Origin: Paractinoplanes atraurantiacus
Lineage (GTDB): Bacteria; Actinomycetota; Actinomycetes; Mycobacteriales; Micromonosporaceae
Assembly: GCF_900215205.1 (NCBI RefSeq)
Contig: NZ_OBDY01000002.1
Coordinates: 329,867-393,866, forward strand
Reading direction: 5' to 3'
Length of the DNA: 64,000 nt
The notes below the pieces were generated by a model, which saw only the letters and a program-made list of their open reading frames with translations, ran no database searches and was not told the origin of the DNA. The position numbers and the translations under genes are program-made. Below are positions 25,325 to 34,650 of the stretch, one piece after another. The first letter of the stretch is position 1. Every line of letters starts with the position of its first letter.

Positions 25325-26359
25325 TCAGTACGGGTATCCGGGCACCCCGAGCGTGATGCCGTAGACCCCGTAGTCGCCGGTCCGGCCCGCGGTGATGTAG
25401 AGGGTGCGCCGGTCGGGTCCGCCGAACGCCGCGTTCGTGGCGCCCGCTCCGGACGCGATCGTGCCGAGTTCGGTGCCGGCCGGGGAGAAGACGTGGACGC
25501 GGCCCTCACCGTTGGACACCCAGTAGACGTTGCCGGCGCAGTCCACGGTCACGCCGTCCGGGGCGGCGATCGAGGCGAACACGGTGCGAGTGCCGGTGCT
25601 GCCGTCCGGCTGGACGGCGTACGCGTAGATTTTGTTCTCGCCGTACGCGCCGGCGTAGAGGACGCGCCCGTCGGGCGACAGGGCGATGCCGTTGGGTTGC
25701 CGCACGCTGCCGTCAACCAGGGAGACCTGTCCGTTGGTGACCCGGAAGATCCCGGTCCGGCCGCCCATCTCGTCGGCGCGGCGCCCCCGTTGGAAGCTCG
25801 GGTCCGTGAAGTAGACGACGCCGTCGGAGCGGACCGTGACGTCGTTCGGTGAGTTGAACGCCCGGCCCTGATACCCGGTCGCGACCACCGTGCGAGCGCC
25901 GTCGGCGAGCCGGAACGCCGACACCGAGCGGTTGTCGTGGGTGGCGGCGATCACCTGCTGCCCGTCCGCGCTCAGCGCCAGCCCGTTGCTCCCGGACGCG
26001 GCGACGAAGGTCCCGGCCCGAGTCGGCGGCGCCAAGCGGTGGATCGTCGACGGCTGCACCTGCTGGGCTCCGGCGGCCGCGCCCATGTCCGAGACGAGCA
26101 GCTGGCCGGGGCCGGCGAGCCAGACCGGACCCTCGAGGAACGAGAACCCACCCAGCAGCCGCGTCGCCGACAGGGCGGTGCCGGGCAGTGGCGGCTGGGC
26201 CGGGGCGCCGGCATCGCATACGCCCGGCGGCGCCCCGGGCGGGGTCTCCGGGCCGGCGGCGGCCGTGGCGGGTGGCACCGCGGCCAGCAGGATCGAGATC
26301 ATGCCGATGACAGCCGCCGAGCGGCGGCCGAACGATCCCCATGCATCGATGGTCATCAT
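25325..26359 (-). CDS. Secreted SMP-30/gluconolactonase-like beta-propeller protein
   Basis: The product is 344 aa. An N-terminal signal peptide (RRSAAVIGMISILLAAVPPATAAA) is followed by a six-bladed propeller: FLEGPVWLAGPGQLLVSDM, NSPNDVTVRSDGVVYFTDPSF, QPNGIALSPDGRVLYAG and DGVTVDCAGNVYWV. The metal-site residues of the SMP-30 family (Glu in LEGP, Asn in SPNDV, Asp in LSPDG) are visible. It is probably an exported lactonase, though substrates vary widely. It converges on the MarR gene and is separated by 126 bp from the AraC gene upstream. Confidence 0.88.
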   Translation of the reverse strand: MMTIDAWGSFGRRSAAVIGMISILLAAVPPATAAAGPETPPGAPPGVCDAGAPAQPPLPGTALSATRLLGGFSFLEGPVWLAGPGQLLVSDMGAAAGAQQVQPSTIHRLAPPTRAGTFVAASGSNGLALSADGQQVIAATHDNRSVSAFRLADGARTVVATGYQGRAFNSPNDVTVRSDGVVYFTDPSFQRGRRADEMGGRTGIFRVTNGQVSLVDGSVRQPNGIALSPDGRVLYAGAYGENKIYAYAVQPDGSTGTRTVFASIAAPDGVTVDCAGNVYWVSNGEGRVHVFSPAGTELGTIASGAGATNAAFGGPDRRTLYITAGRTGDYGVYGITLGVPGYPY

Positions 26360-26485
26360 TGAACCGTAGACACCGCTCGCCGCGCTCGCTGCTCTGCTGC
26401 CGCGGGCAAGTATTCAGATGACGGCAAGTGACCGCAGCCGAGAACCGTTATGGCGGCGTTCCGATGCCGTCGGCCGGGGCTCGGA

Positions 26486-27232
26486 TCAGCCGGTGGGATG
26501 GGCGCCGGGAGTGTGGCCGAACGTGCGGCGGAACACGTCGATGAAGGCGCTGGCCGAGGACCAACCGCATTGATGGGCCACCACGGTCACCGGCGTCTTG
26601 TCCGCGAGCAGGATCAGCGCCTGGTGCAGACGCAGTTGGGTGCGCCACTGCGGAAAACTCATGCCAAGATCGCGGCGCAACAAACGGGACAAGGTCCGAT
26701 CACTGGCACCGACCTCACGCCCCAGCTCGGCCAACGTCCGGTTGTCGGCCGGGTTCAGCTTCAGCAGCGCATGCACCGCGCGCAGCAGCGGATCGGATGG
26801 TGCCGGCACATGCAGAGGCTGCTGCGGAGAAGCGCGCAGCTGATCGAGCAGCACCGCCCGCAGCCGGTCACGCTCCGGGCCGGACCCGGCGAAGCCGCGG
26901 GTGTACTCGATGATCAGCTCACGCAGCAGGGGCACGACCGACAACACCGTCGGCGTGCCCAGATCGAGCGGGTCACTGGACGCGGGCAACCCGACCAGAT
27001 GCAGCTCGAGCTCGCCGTACGCCCGGTGGGCGTGCACGGTGCCGGCCGGCACCCAGATGGCACGGGTGCCCGGCGTCACCCACGAACCCGCATCGGTCGT
27101 CACGGTCAACACACCCCGGGCGGCATAGATGATCTGGTGCTCGTCGTGGCGGTGCGCGTCGATCTCGGCCCCGGACGCCAGCCACTGCCGGCGAGTCGGA
27201 GCCACCGGCTCGTGGCGGACTTCCGTCATCAC
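26486..27232 (-). CDS. AraC family regulator with N-terminal cupin
   Basis: The product is 248 aa. Residues 1-110 are a cupin sensor (DAHRHDEHQIIYAARGVLTV, IWVPAGTVHAHRAYG). Residues 145-245 are the DNA-binding domain (TLAELGREVGASDRTLSRLL and TPVTVVAHQCGWSSASAFIDVFRRTFGHTPGAH). It is divergent from the MFS transporter gene at 27283 with a 50-bp gap, and probably controls that exporter. Confidence 0.9.
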   Translation of the reverse strand: MMTEVRHEPVAPTRRQWLASGAEIDAHRHDEHQIIYAARGVLTVTTDAGSWVTPGTRAIWVPAGTVHAHRAYGELELHLVGLPASSDPLDLGTPTVLSVVPLLRELIIEYTRGFAGSGPERDRLRAVLLDQLRASPQQPLHVPAPSDPLLRAVHALLKLNPADNRTLAELGREVGASDRTLSRLLRRDLGMSFPQWRTQLRLHQALILLADKTPVTVVAHQCGWSSASAFIDVFRRTFGHTPGAHPTG

Positions 27233-27282
27233 TCGGCAGGTTATCGGAAGTCAGACAGGCCAGACGTGGGAAGCATGGGGAC

Positions 27283-28470
27283 GTGCGCAAGAGAACGTCC
27301 ATCACCCTGCTCTCGGTCGGCCATGCCTGTGTCGACATCTACCAAGGCACCGTCGCCGCCCTGGTGCCGCTGTTCGTCGCCGAACGCGCCTATACGTACG
27401 CGGCCGCGTCCGGCATCGTGCTGGCCGCGTCGTTGCTGTCCTCGATCGCCCAACCGCTGTTCGGGGCGCTCACCGACCGGTGGAAGATGCCGTGGCTGCT
27501 GCCCGCCAGCACCCTGCTCGGCGGGGTCGGCATCGCGCTGAGCGGGCTGAGTGCCAACTACACCCTCACGCTGCTGTTCGTGGCCCTGTCGGGCATCGGT
27601 GTGGCCGCCTATCACCCCGAATCCGCGCGCATCGCCCGCCAAGCCAGCGCCGGCAGCAACACCGCCATGGCGTACTTCTCGACCGGCGGCAACGTCGGCT
27701 TCGCCCTCGCACCGCTGACGGTCGCCGGCATGGCCGCCCTCGGCGGCCTGGAATGGACCCCACTGCTGCTCGCGCCGGCGCTCGCCGGCACTGCGACGGC
27801 AGTACCCGTGCTGTACGCACTCGCCCAGCGCACGAACAACTCCACCGGCCAGACCAGATCAACTGGGCGTGACGACATCACCTCGTTCGTACGGCTGACC
27901 TTCGCCGTAATCTTTCGCTCGATCGCCTTCGTCGGCCTCAGCACCTTCATCGCGCTCTACGCCCAGCAGCGCATGAACGGCAGCGCCGCCGCGGGCACCG
28001 CCGCCCTGTTCGTGCTCTACCTCGGCGGCGTCGCCGGCTCCCTGCTGGGCGGATCCGCCGCGAACCGCTGGGGCCGCGTCGCGGTGTCCCGCTGGTCCTA
28101 CGCGATCACCGTCCTCGCCATCGCCGGAGTGGTGTGGACACCCGGGCCCGCCCTCTACCTATTCGTAGCCCTCACCTCCGCCGGCCTTTACGTGCCCTTC
28201 TCGCTACAAGTCACTCTCGGCCAGGACTACCTGCCCAGCCGCGTCGGCACCGCCAGCGGAATCACCCTCGGCCTGACCGTCAGCATCGGAGGCCTCGCCA
28301 GTCCCGCCATCGGCGCACTCGCCGACGCGACCTCACTGCGGACCGCCTTGACACCCCTGATCGTCATGCCGGCCTTGAGCTGGCTCATGTTCCGCACGCT
28401 GCGAAACCCTGATGAGTCAACGCGGAACCTGCCCCTCAAGCAGTGGGCCGGAAGCGCAGCCACACGTTGA
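27283..28470 (+). CDS. MFS transporter (fosmidomycin-resistance-like)
   Basis: The product is 395 aa with about 12 hydrophobic segments. The start (LLSVGHACVDIYQGTVAALVPLFVAER) and GALTDRWKMPWLLP are typical of the Fsr branch of MFS drug exporters; the family motif H-x-x-x-D near the N-terminus is present. Expected role: drug or metabolite efflux in the plasma membrane. Divergent from the AraC gene, which is the likely regulator. It starts with GTG. Confidence 0.85.
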   Translation: MRKRTSITLLSVGHACVDIYQGTVAALVPLFVAERAYTYAAASGIVLAASLLSSIAQPLFGALTDRWKMPWLLPASTLLGGVGIALSGLSANYTLTLLFVALSGIGVAAYHPESARIARQASAGSNTAMAYFSTGGNVGFALAPLTVAGMAALGGLEWTPLLLAPALAGTATAVPVLYALAQRTNNSTGQTRSTGRDDITSFVRLTFAVIFRSIAFVGLSTFIALYAQQRMNGSAAAGTAALFVLYLGGVAGSLLGGSAANRWGRVAVSRWSYAITVLAIAGVVWTPGPALYLFVALTSAGLYVPFSLQVTLGQDYLPSRVGTASGITLGLTVSIGGLASPAIGALADATSLRTALTPLIVMPALSWLMFRTLRNPDESTRNLPLKQWAGSAATR

Positions 28471-28491
28471 CGTCTCACCGGGTCGGAGCTA

Positions 28492-28505
28492 TGTTAACGT
28501 TCTCA
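28492..28505. promoter_or_regulatory. LacI-type half-matched operator TGTTAACGTTCTCA
   Basis: An imperfect dyad (10 of 14 positions symmetric) centred on AACGTT, 33 bp upstream of the GH43 gene. LacI-family operators in actinobacterial glycan operons often have an AACGTT core. Assignment is by pattern only. Confidence 0.4.
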
Positions 28506-28538
28506 GCATTGACTTACTTCGATCTATGAGGCCGTTCC

Positions 28539-29915
28539 GTGAGACGACTGCTGCCACTCCTCGGTGTCGCACTGCTGCTCGCGGTGGGGCTCTTCGTCCC
28601 GGCCGCCTGGGCCTCGGCCCTGACCGTCACGCCGGGCACCGTGTGGACCGACACGTCACGGAACCCGATCCAGGCGCACGGTGAGGGCATCACCAAGGTC
28701 GGCGACACGTACTACTGGCTCGGTGAGGACAAGACCGGCGGCTCCCCGTTCCAGAACATCAAGTGTTACTCGTCCACCGACCTGGCGACGTGGCAGTTCG
28801 TCGGCAACGTGCTCACCCGGCAGTCAAGCGGCGACCTCGGGCCCAATCGGATCGTGGAGCGCCCGCACGTCATCTACAACGCCAGCACGGCGACGTACGT
28901 GATGTACATGCACATCGACAACAGCAGCTACTCCGAGCGCAAGGCGGGGGTCGCCACCAGCAGCAGCGTGTGCGGCACCTACACCTACCGGGGCAGCTTC
29001 AAGCCGCTCGGCCACGACAGCTTGGACGACAACCTGTTCCTGGACGGCAGCACGGCGTACCTCCTCAGCGAAGACCGCACCAACGCCAAGCTGCAGATCT
29101 ACCAGTTGTCGACCGACTTCCTCAGCGTCACCGCGCTGGTGAAGACCCTCGAGCAGTACGAGTCGCCGGCGATGGCCAAAATCAATGGCACGTACTACCT
29201 GTTCGGCTCGCATCTCACCGGCTGGTCGACCAACGACAACCAGTACACGACGGCCACCTCCATCACGGGCACGTGGAGTGCGTGGCGCAGCTTCGCCCCG
29301 GCCGGCACCAACACCTGCAATTCGCAGACCACCTCGATCCTGCCCGTCACCGGCAGCACGACCACCAGCTACATCTTCCTGGGCGACCGGTGGAATCCGG
29401 GCAATCTGAGCGACTCCCGCTACGTCTGGGAACCCCTGACCATCAGCGGCACCACGGTGTCGATGACCTGCCGGTCCAGCTGGACCATCGACGCCGCGAC
29501 CGGTGTGGTCGGCACGGGCGGCGGCACGGGCACGGGCATCCTGCGCGGCGTCGGCTCCGGCCGCTGCCTGGATGTGCCCGGCTCCACCACCGCCAACGGG
29601 ACGCAGACCGACATCTATGACTGCAACGGCGGCGCCAACCAGTCCTGGACCCACACCGCGTCGCAACAGCTCGTCGGGATCGGCGGCAAGTGCCTTGACG
29701 TGTACGGCCAATCGACAGCCGCGGGCACGAGGGTCGACATCTACGACTGCAACGGCGGTGACAACCAGCGGTGGAACATCAACAGCAACGGCACGGTCAC
29801 TGGCGTGCAGTCGGGGCTGTGCCTCGACGTGACGGGCGCCGCCACTGCCAACGGCACCAAGGTCGAGATCTGGACCTGCAACGGCGGCGCCAACCAGCAG
29901 TGGACGCGTACATAA
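28539..29915 (+). CDS. Secreted GH43 enzyme (exo-beta-1,3-galactanase-like) with ricin-type lectin domain
   Basis: The product is 458 aa. A signal peptide (MRRLLPLLGVALLLAVGLF) precedes a GH43 five-bladed propeller (NPIQAHGEGITKVGDTYYWLGE, IVERPHVIYN, LDDNLFLDGST, YESPAMAKINGTYYLFGS). The QAHGEG opening resembles GH43 subfamily 24 galactan 1,3-beta-galactosidases, which act on arabinogalactan side chains; the subfamily call is an inference. Residues 330-458 are a beta-trefoil (CBM13/ricin B) with three CLDV...QxW repeats (QSW, QRW, QQW). GTG start. It is followed 19 bp later by a pectin-type acetylesterase, probably one transcription unit for plant side-chain polysaccharides. Confidence 0.85.
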   Translation: MRRLLPLLGVALLLAVGLFVPAAWASALTVTPGTVWTDTSRNPIQAHGEGITKVGDTYYWLGEDKTGGSPFQNIKCYSSTDLATWQFVGNVLTRQSSGDLGPNRIVERPHVIYNASTATYVMYMHIDNSSYSERKAGVATSSSVCGTYTYRGSFKPLGHDSLDDNLFLDGSTAYLLSEDRTNAKLQIYQLSTDFLSVTALVKTLEQYESPAMAKINGTYYLFGSHLTGWSTNDNQYTTATSITGTWSAWRSFAPAGTNTCNSQTTSILPVTGSTTTSYIFLGDRWNPGNLSDSRYVWEPLTISGTTVSMTCRSSWTIDAATGVVGTGGGTGTGILRGVGSGRCLDVPGSTTANGTQTDIYDCNGGANQSWTHTASQQLVGIGGKCLDVYGQSTAAGTRVDIYDCNGGDNQRWNINSNGTVTGVQSGLCLDVTGAATANGTKVEIWTCNGGANQQWTRT

Positions 29916-29934
29916 GCGCCTCTCAGGAGAAACC

Positions 29935-30777
29935 ATGCGTAAGGTTCGCCTACTGCTCCTCTGCGTTCTCATGACAGCTCTGTCAGCGGTGAGCCCGAGC
30001 GGCGCCGAAGCGACGACCTCCTCTTCCGAGTGCGGCGTCCGGATGAAGCCGGCGGCCCTCGCCGCCGCGGTGACGACCAACGTCTGGATGGCCGGTGACT
30101 CGACCATGGCCAACCCCCGCACCGGCTGTCCCGTCGGCTGGGCCACCGAGTTCGACGGGCAGTTCCACAGCAACATCGTGGTGAACAACCTGGCCGTTGC
30201 CGGTCGCAGCATCCAGACGTGGCTCTACGAGGGTGGCGTCACCGCGACCAAGAATTCCGCCGGCGAATGTGCCCTCAACTCGACGACCCCCTCGGTCAAC
30301 TGGCAGAAAATGCTCGACGGTATGAAGGCCGGCGACTTCCTGTTCATCCAGTTCGGCATCAACGACGGCGACAGCGCATGCCCCAGGCACGTCGGCGGCG
30401 CCCGCTACCAGCAGCTGATGACGATGATGGCGCAGACCGCCCAGGCGCGGGGCGCCTTCCCGGTCCTGGTCACGCCGGTCGCGGCCATCGCCTGTTCCGG
30501 TAGCACGGCAACCCTGAACCGCGGCTTCTACCCGGAGACCTTCGCGGCCGGCACCGCCACCGGTGCTCCCGTCATCGATCTACGGACCCTCAGCGTCGAC
30601 TACTACAACTCGCTCCACCTCTGCCCCAACAACGGCGACTACACCACCGGGCCGGTAGGACAGTTCTTCTGCGACGACCACACCCACTTCGAGGCCTACG
30701 GCGCCCGCCGGATCATGCGCCTGGTGACCGGCGCGCTGAGGACACAGAACATCGCACTCGCCGGATCCTTGCTGTAG
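29935..30777 (+). CDS. Secreted SGNH esterase (rhamnogalacturonan acetylesterase-like)
   Basis: The product is 280 aa. After a signal peptide (MRKVRLLLLCVLMTALSAVS), all SGNH blocks are visible: Ser 56 in GDSTM, Gly in AVAGRS, Asn in FGINDGD and the Asp/His pair in CDDHTHF. This arrangement is that of the rhamnogalacturonan acetylesterase family (CE12), which removes acetyl groups from pectin backbones. Several cysteines (ECGV, TGCP, SACP, LCPN, FFCDD) suggest disulfides in the secreted enzyme. The pairing with GH43 supports a role in pectin or arabinogalactan breakdown. Confidence 0.87.
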   Translation: MRKVRLLLLCVLMTALSAVSPSGAEATTSSSECGVRMKPAALAAAVTTNVWMAGDSTMANPRTGCPVGWATEFDGQFHSNIVVNNLAVAGRSIQTWLYEGGVTATKNSAGECALNSTTPSVNWQKMLDGMKAGDFLFIQFGINDGDSACPRHVGGARYQQLMTMMAQTAQARGAFPVLVTPVAAIACSGSTATLNRGFYPETFAAGTATGAPVIDLRTLSVDYYNSLHLCPNNGDYTTGPVGQFFCDDHTHFEAYGARRIMRLVTGALRTQNIALAGSLL

Positions 30778-31172
30778 CGGCCGCGCCGCTGGGGCCGTAG
30801 GCGCTTCGCGCTCCAGGCGCCGGTGCTGCTGACCTTGGCCTCGCTCGGCGGCCGGTGCAGTGGCCGGCCGAGGCTGAGGTGGCCGTGCAGGGCACCGTGC
30901 GAGTCCGTGGCGGCGGCTCGCACGGTGCCCTGGCATCAGGGGTGGTGAGCCGGCGCAACCCCCCGTTGATCAGCCACGCAGGCTCCGCCACCCCGTCGGA
31001 AGTCGGCCGCCGCAGCGCTGCGGCGCCGGTCACGAGCACATCGGTGGGCTCGGTCGCCGATCGGGAATCGCTGTGTCGATATCAGCGCATCGGCCGGGAC
31101 GCCGGGCGGAATCCAAACGATTCCATACGCGTCGGGGCCGATTGGTATCGTCGGCGCTTCACAGGAGGTGCC
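30778..31172. other. Intergenic region, no gene seen
   Basis: 395 bases of very GC-rich sequence between the acetylesterase and the STAND gene. I see no ORF with convincing coding character and no strong palindrome. It should contain the promoter of the gene at 31173. Confidence 0.5.
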
Positions 31173-33518
31173 ATGAGTGCTGCCGACACGGACGGCCCGG
31201 CGTCCGAGCTGCCCGATCCTGGACCGGCACGCACCCTCGACGAGCTGGTCGGCTGTCTGCGGGCGCTCAAGCTGTATGCCGGCGACCCCTCGTACGAGAC
31301 GATCACACGACGGGTCAGCGCGCAATGGCAGGCCGCCGGCCGGCCCGCCGGCGAGCTCGCCCGCCGCGGCACGGTCGTGGACTGCTTCAAGACCGGGCGG
31401 CGCCGGATCAACGGCGAGCTGATGCTGGCCGTGGTTCGGGCGCTGCACGACGAGACCGGCTACCTGGCCCACTGGCGGCAGGCGCTGCGCGTCATCCTTG
31501 CCGAGACCGCTGCGGCCGCGCAGGTCCGCGTGCTCGACCGGCTCCCGGACGACATCGCCACCTTCACCGGTCGCGACGCCGAGACGGCGGCCCTGCGCCG
31601 GCTCGCCGGCCGGCCCGGCCCGGTGGTGTGTGTGCTCGCCGGAATGGCCGGGGTCGGCAAGAGCCAGCTGGCGATCCACGCCGGCCGTCTGCTCGCCGCC
31701 GACGCCGCCTTCGACCCGATCCTCTTCGTCAACCTGCGCGGGTTCCATCCCGACGCGGGGCAGCCGCCGGCCGAGCCGGCCGCGGTCCTGGACGGCTTCC
31801 TGCGCGTGCTCGGCGTCTCCGGCCACAAGATCCCGCACGGGCTCGCCGCCCGGACCGCGCTGTTCCGCGAGCGGCTGGCCGGCCGGCGGGCGCTCGTGAT
31901 CCTCGACAACGCGGCCGGCGAGGACCAGGTGCGACCGCTGCTCGCTGACGCGCCCGGCGGCCTGACGCTGATCACGTCGCGCCGCCGGCTCGACGGTTTG
32001 GACCCGAAGGTCCACCTCGACGTCGAGCTGTTCAGCGCGCACGAGGCCGAGCAGCTGCTGGCGCGGTCGGTGCCCGGGGTGGAGCTCGGCGCGGACGACG
32101 CCGCGTACGGCCGGGTCGCCCTGCGCTGCGGGCACCTGCCGCTGGCGCTCAGCGTGGTGGCCGGCCAGATGGCCGCCCGGGCCGGATGGACGGTCACCGA
32201 CCACGCCGACCGGCTGGACGAGCGGCACCGCCACCGCCGGCTCGACGGCGGCGTGGAACTGGCGTTGCACGTGTCCTACCGGCACCTCTCCGAGCGCCGG
32301 CGGACGCTGCTGCGCCGCATGGCCGCACACCCCGGGCCGGACCTCGACGTGTACGCCGCCGCCGCGCTGCTCGGCACCGACCCGGGCACCGCCGCGGCGC
32401 ACCTGCGCCAGCTCGCCGGCGACAACCTCGCGCAGCAACCGGTGGACGGCCGGTACGTGCTGCACGATCTGGTTCGCGCGTACGCGGCGGAGCGCGCGCA
32501 GGACGAGGATCGGCCGGCGGATCGCCGGGACGCGCTCACCCGCCTGTTCGACCACTACGTGCACGGCGCGGCCGCCGCCATGGACGCGCTCTATCCGGCG
32601 GAGCGGCACCGCCGCCCGGAGCTGCCCCCGCGGCCGTCGGCCGGCCCGCCGCTGAACGAACCCAGGGCCGCGCTGCACTGGCTGGACGCGGAACGCGCCA
32701 CGCTGGTGGCGGTGTGCCTGCAGGCGGCGCGCGACGGCTGGCCGCAACACGCCGTATGGCTGGCCGGACTGCTCTACTCCTACCTGGACAACGGCGGGCA
32801 CCCGGCCGACGCCTTCGCCGTGCACACCGAGGCGCAGCACGCCGCCCGGCTGCTGGGCGACGGCATCGCCGAGGCCACCGCGCTCACCAACTTGGGCGTG
32901 GTGTGCTGGCAGCTGGGCCGGCACCCCGAGGCGGTCGGGCATCTCTCCCGGGCGCTGGCTCTGTTCCAGCAGTTCGGCGACGCCCGCGGGGAGGCGCGCA
33001 CGCTGGGCAACCTGGGCGTGGTGCACAGCACGACGGGGCAATGCGAGATCTCCGCGACGTACCAGTGGCAGGCGCTGGACCGCTTCGTGCGGCTCGGCGA
33101 CCGGGTCGGCGAAGCCAACACGCTGACAAATCTCGGCAGCGTGCACGTCCGGCTGGGCCGCCCCGCGCCGGCGGTCGAGCAGAACGGCCGGGCGCTGCGC
33201 ATCTTCCGCGAGCTGGAACACCGCGGCGGCGAGGCGACCGCACTGAACAACCTGGGTGACGCCCACACCCTGCTCGGCACGTTCGCGGATGCCGTGGGCC
33301 ACTACGAACAGGCCCTCACGATCTTCCAGGACCTCGGCGAACGCTACGGCCGGACGTGCGTGCTCAACGGACTCGGGCAGGCCCTGGCCGGCCTGGGCAG
33401 GCGGTCGGACGCCGTGGCCCGGCACGAGGAGGCGCTGGCGCTGGCCACCGAGATCGACAAACCGGAGGAGCAGGCGCGCGCCCGCGCCGCGCTGGCCCGG
33501 CTCGCCGCCGAAACCTGA
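31173..33518 (+). CDS. STAND (NB-ARC) NTPase with TPR repeats, AfsR-like regulator
   Basis: The product is 781 aa. The N-terminal helical domain (residues 20-115) resembles the small HTH-like module of actinobacterial NB-ARC proteins. The NTPase has Walker A GMAGVGKS (157-164), Walker B ALVILDNA, the TSRRR sensor, GHLPLAL (GLPL-like) and LHDLVRAYA (MHD-like). The last 300 residues hold five or so tetratricopeptide repeats (ATALTNLGVVCWQLGR, TLGNLGVVHS, TLTNLGSVHVRLGR, ALNNLGDAHTLLG). Such proteins are signalling switches in secondary metabolism, development or defence. There is no SARP DNA-binding domain, so it is not a true AfsR. The start at 31173 is fixed by AGGAGGTG. Confidence 0.88.
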   Translation: MSAADTDGPASELPDPGPARTLDELVGCLRALKLYAGDPSYETITRRVSAQWQAAGRPAGELARRGTVVDCFKTGRRRINGELMLAVVRALHDETGYLAHWRQALRVILAETAAAAQVRVLDRLPDDIATFTGRDAETAALRRLAGRPGPVVCVLAGMAGVGKSQLAIHAGRLLAADAAFDPILFVNLRGFHPDAGQPPAEPAAVLDGFLRVLGVSGHKIPHGLAARTALFRERLAGRRALVILDNAAGEDQVRPLLADAPGGLTLITSRRRLDGLDPKVHLDVELFSAHEAEQLLARSVPGVELGADDAAYGRVALRCGHLPLALSVVAGQMAARAGWTVTDHADRLDERHRHRRLDGGVELALHVSYRHLSERRRTLLRRMAAHPGPDLDVYAAAALLGTDPGTAAAHLRQLAGDNLAQQPVDGRYVLHDLVRAYAAERAQDEDRPADRRDALTRLFDHYVHGAAAAMDALYPAERHRRPELPPRPSAGPPLNEPRAALHWLDAERATLVAVCLQAARDGWPQHAVWLAGLLYSYLDNGGHPADAFAVHTEAQHAARLLGDGIAEATALTNLGVVCWQLGRHPEAVGHLSRALALFQQFGDARGEARTLGNLGVVHSTTGQCEISATYQWQALDRFVRLGDRVGEANTLTNLGSVHVRLGRPAPAVEQNGRALRIFRELEHRGGEATALNNLGDAHTLLGTFADAVGHYEQALTIFQDLGERYGRTCVLNGLGQALAGLGRRSDAVARHEEALALATEIDKPEEQARARAALARLAAET

Positions 33519-33711
33519 CCGCCGGCGCCGCGCGGCACTGCGCCGAGTCCTCGTGCCGTTCGGACCTGAGTCGCCCATCTGTCGATCCGGCATGCGCGGA
33601 AGTCATGCGGGTGGGCAGGGCCGGCGGTCGCGGTGAAACATGGTCCGCTGTCCGCAGGAGTGATCATCAGGTGCGGCCGAGCCCGGGTGGGGTGGTCGGT
33701 TGCCGGGCCGG

Positions 33712-34010
33712 GTTGCGCTGTCGGCCGCGGCGCAGGACCCGGATCGTGGGTTCGATGCGGTGGTGGTGGGGAGTTCGAGCGGGCGTTCGCGCCGCGCTCG
33801 CCGCGTACGGCGACACCGATGAGGCCGAGAAGTTGCGCGGGAACGTCGCCGACGCCTACCGAAAGGTCAACAGCTACCGGGCCACCCTTCGACGCGGGCG
33901 GCGACCCTACGCTCATCGCCGGCTCGATCGCAGAAACGACAGCGATCAAGAAAGCCGCTCAGGTTCGGCTCGGCCTCACCGACGCACCACCCCACCGGAT
34001 GACCCGCGGT
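33712..34010 (+). pseudogene. Deleted remnant of a large serine recombinase
   Basis: Bases about 33738-33785 nearly match the intact recombinase gene at 55949-56000 (GGATCGNGGGTTCGATGCGG... GTTCGAGCGGGCGTTCG), encoding the DPDRGFDAVVVG segment of the catalytic domain. One base is missing after GGTGGTGGTGG, which breaks the frame. Immediately after, another frame encodes YRKVNSYRATL, then FDAGGDPTLIAGSIAETTAIKKAAQVRLGLTD and HRMTR, which look like the C-terminal coiled-coil of actinobacterial serine recombinases. The middle of the gene (recombinase domain and zinc ribbon) is gone. It is an internally deleted, frameshifted relic of an integrative element, and it abuts the broken GAF gene. Confidence 0.7.
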
Positions 34011-34650
34011 ACGCATGTGACGTTCACAGACGACGACGTCGGCGTAGTGGTTCTCGACTCGGCCGAGGTTCGGGATCGGGCGGCACGGTTGCGCCGCAAG
34101 GTTCAGGCGGACCGGGAGCAGCGCCTGATCGACGCCGAGGTCGAACAGACACGTCGCACGCTGCTGCGCGCGGTGCGGCAACGCGTTTCCAGGGACACCG
34201 TCGCCTTCTGCGACCCCGACTTTCTCGCCGTTGGCGACCAGCCCGCTCTGTATCGGGCTGTACTCGACGCGGCGGTCACCGCCGGCGGTGCGATGTCGGT
34301 GGACCTGCAAACCTACGACAACCAGGCCCGGGTACTGCATATCGCCGCACCACGGTTTCGACGGCGCGTTCCTGCGGTTCTTCGCCACCGTCGCAGTGGG
34401 GCAGCCCACCGCCTGCGGCACCGCCCTGACCCGCCGCGAACCGGTCCTGGTCGACGACATCGCCCGTAGCGACATCTTTCGGAGCCGGCAGGTGCTCGAG
34501 CCGATCCTGGCCGCGGGCTCACGCGCCGTGTATACCTACCCGCTGCTGACCGGCGACGGCGGCGTTCTGGGCGTGCTGTCCTTTCACTACCGGCACCGTT
34601 GCACCCGTACCGCTCTGATTCACGTCCGTGACGTCAACACGGACGCGTGA
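33999..34650 (+). pseudogene. GAF-domain protein, frameshifted
   Basis: From 33999 a frame encodes a charged helical region (AARLRRKVQADREQRL) and the start of a GAF domain (LYRAVLDAAVTAGGAMSVDLQ, RVLHIAA). Near 34352 the coding potential jumps to the next frame, which continues the same domain (HGFDGAFLRFFATVAVGQPTACG, VLVDDIARSDIF, SRAVYTYPLLTGDGGVLGVLSFHY) to a stop at 34650. A single missing base in the CACCACGG run explains it. The shape is that of small GAF proteins of ANTAR/anti-sigma-type signalling. The 3' end overlaps the end of the convergent antiporter gene. A sequencing error remains possible. Confidence 0.7.

Noticed and set aside
30936..33593. 885-codon minus-strand frame opposite the STAND gene
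   Set aside because: It has no domain content and is antisense to clear NB-ARC and TPR motifs with a perfect ribosome site on the plus strand.
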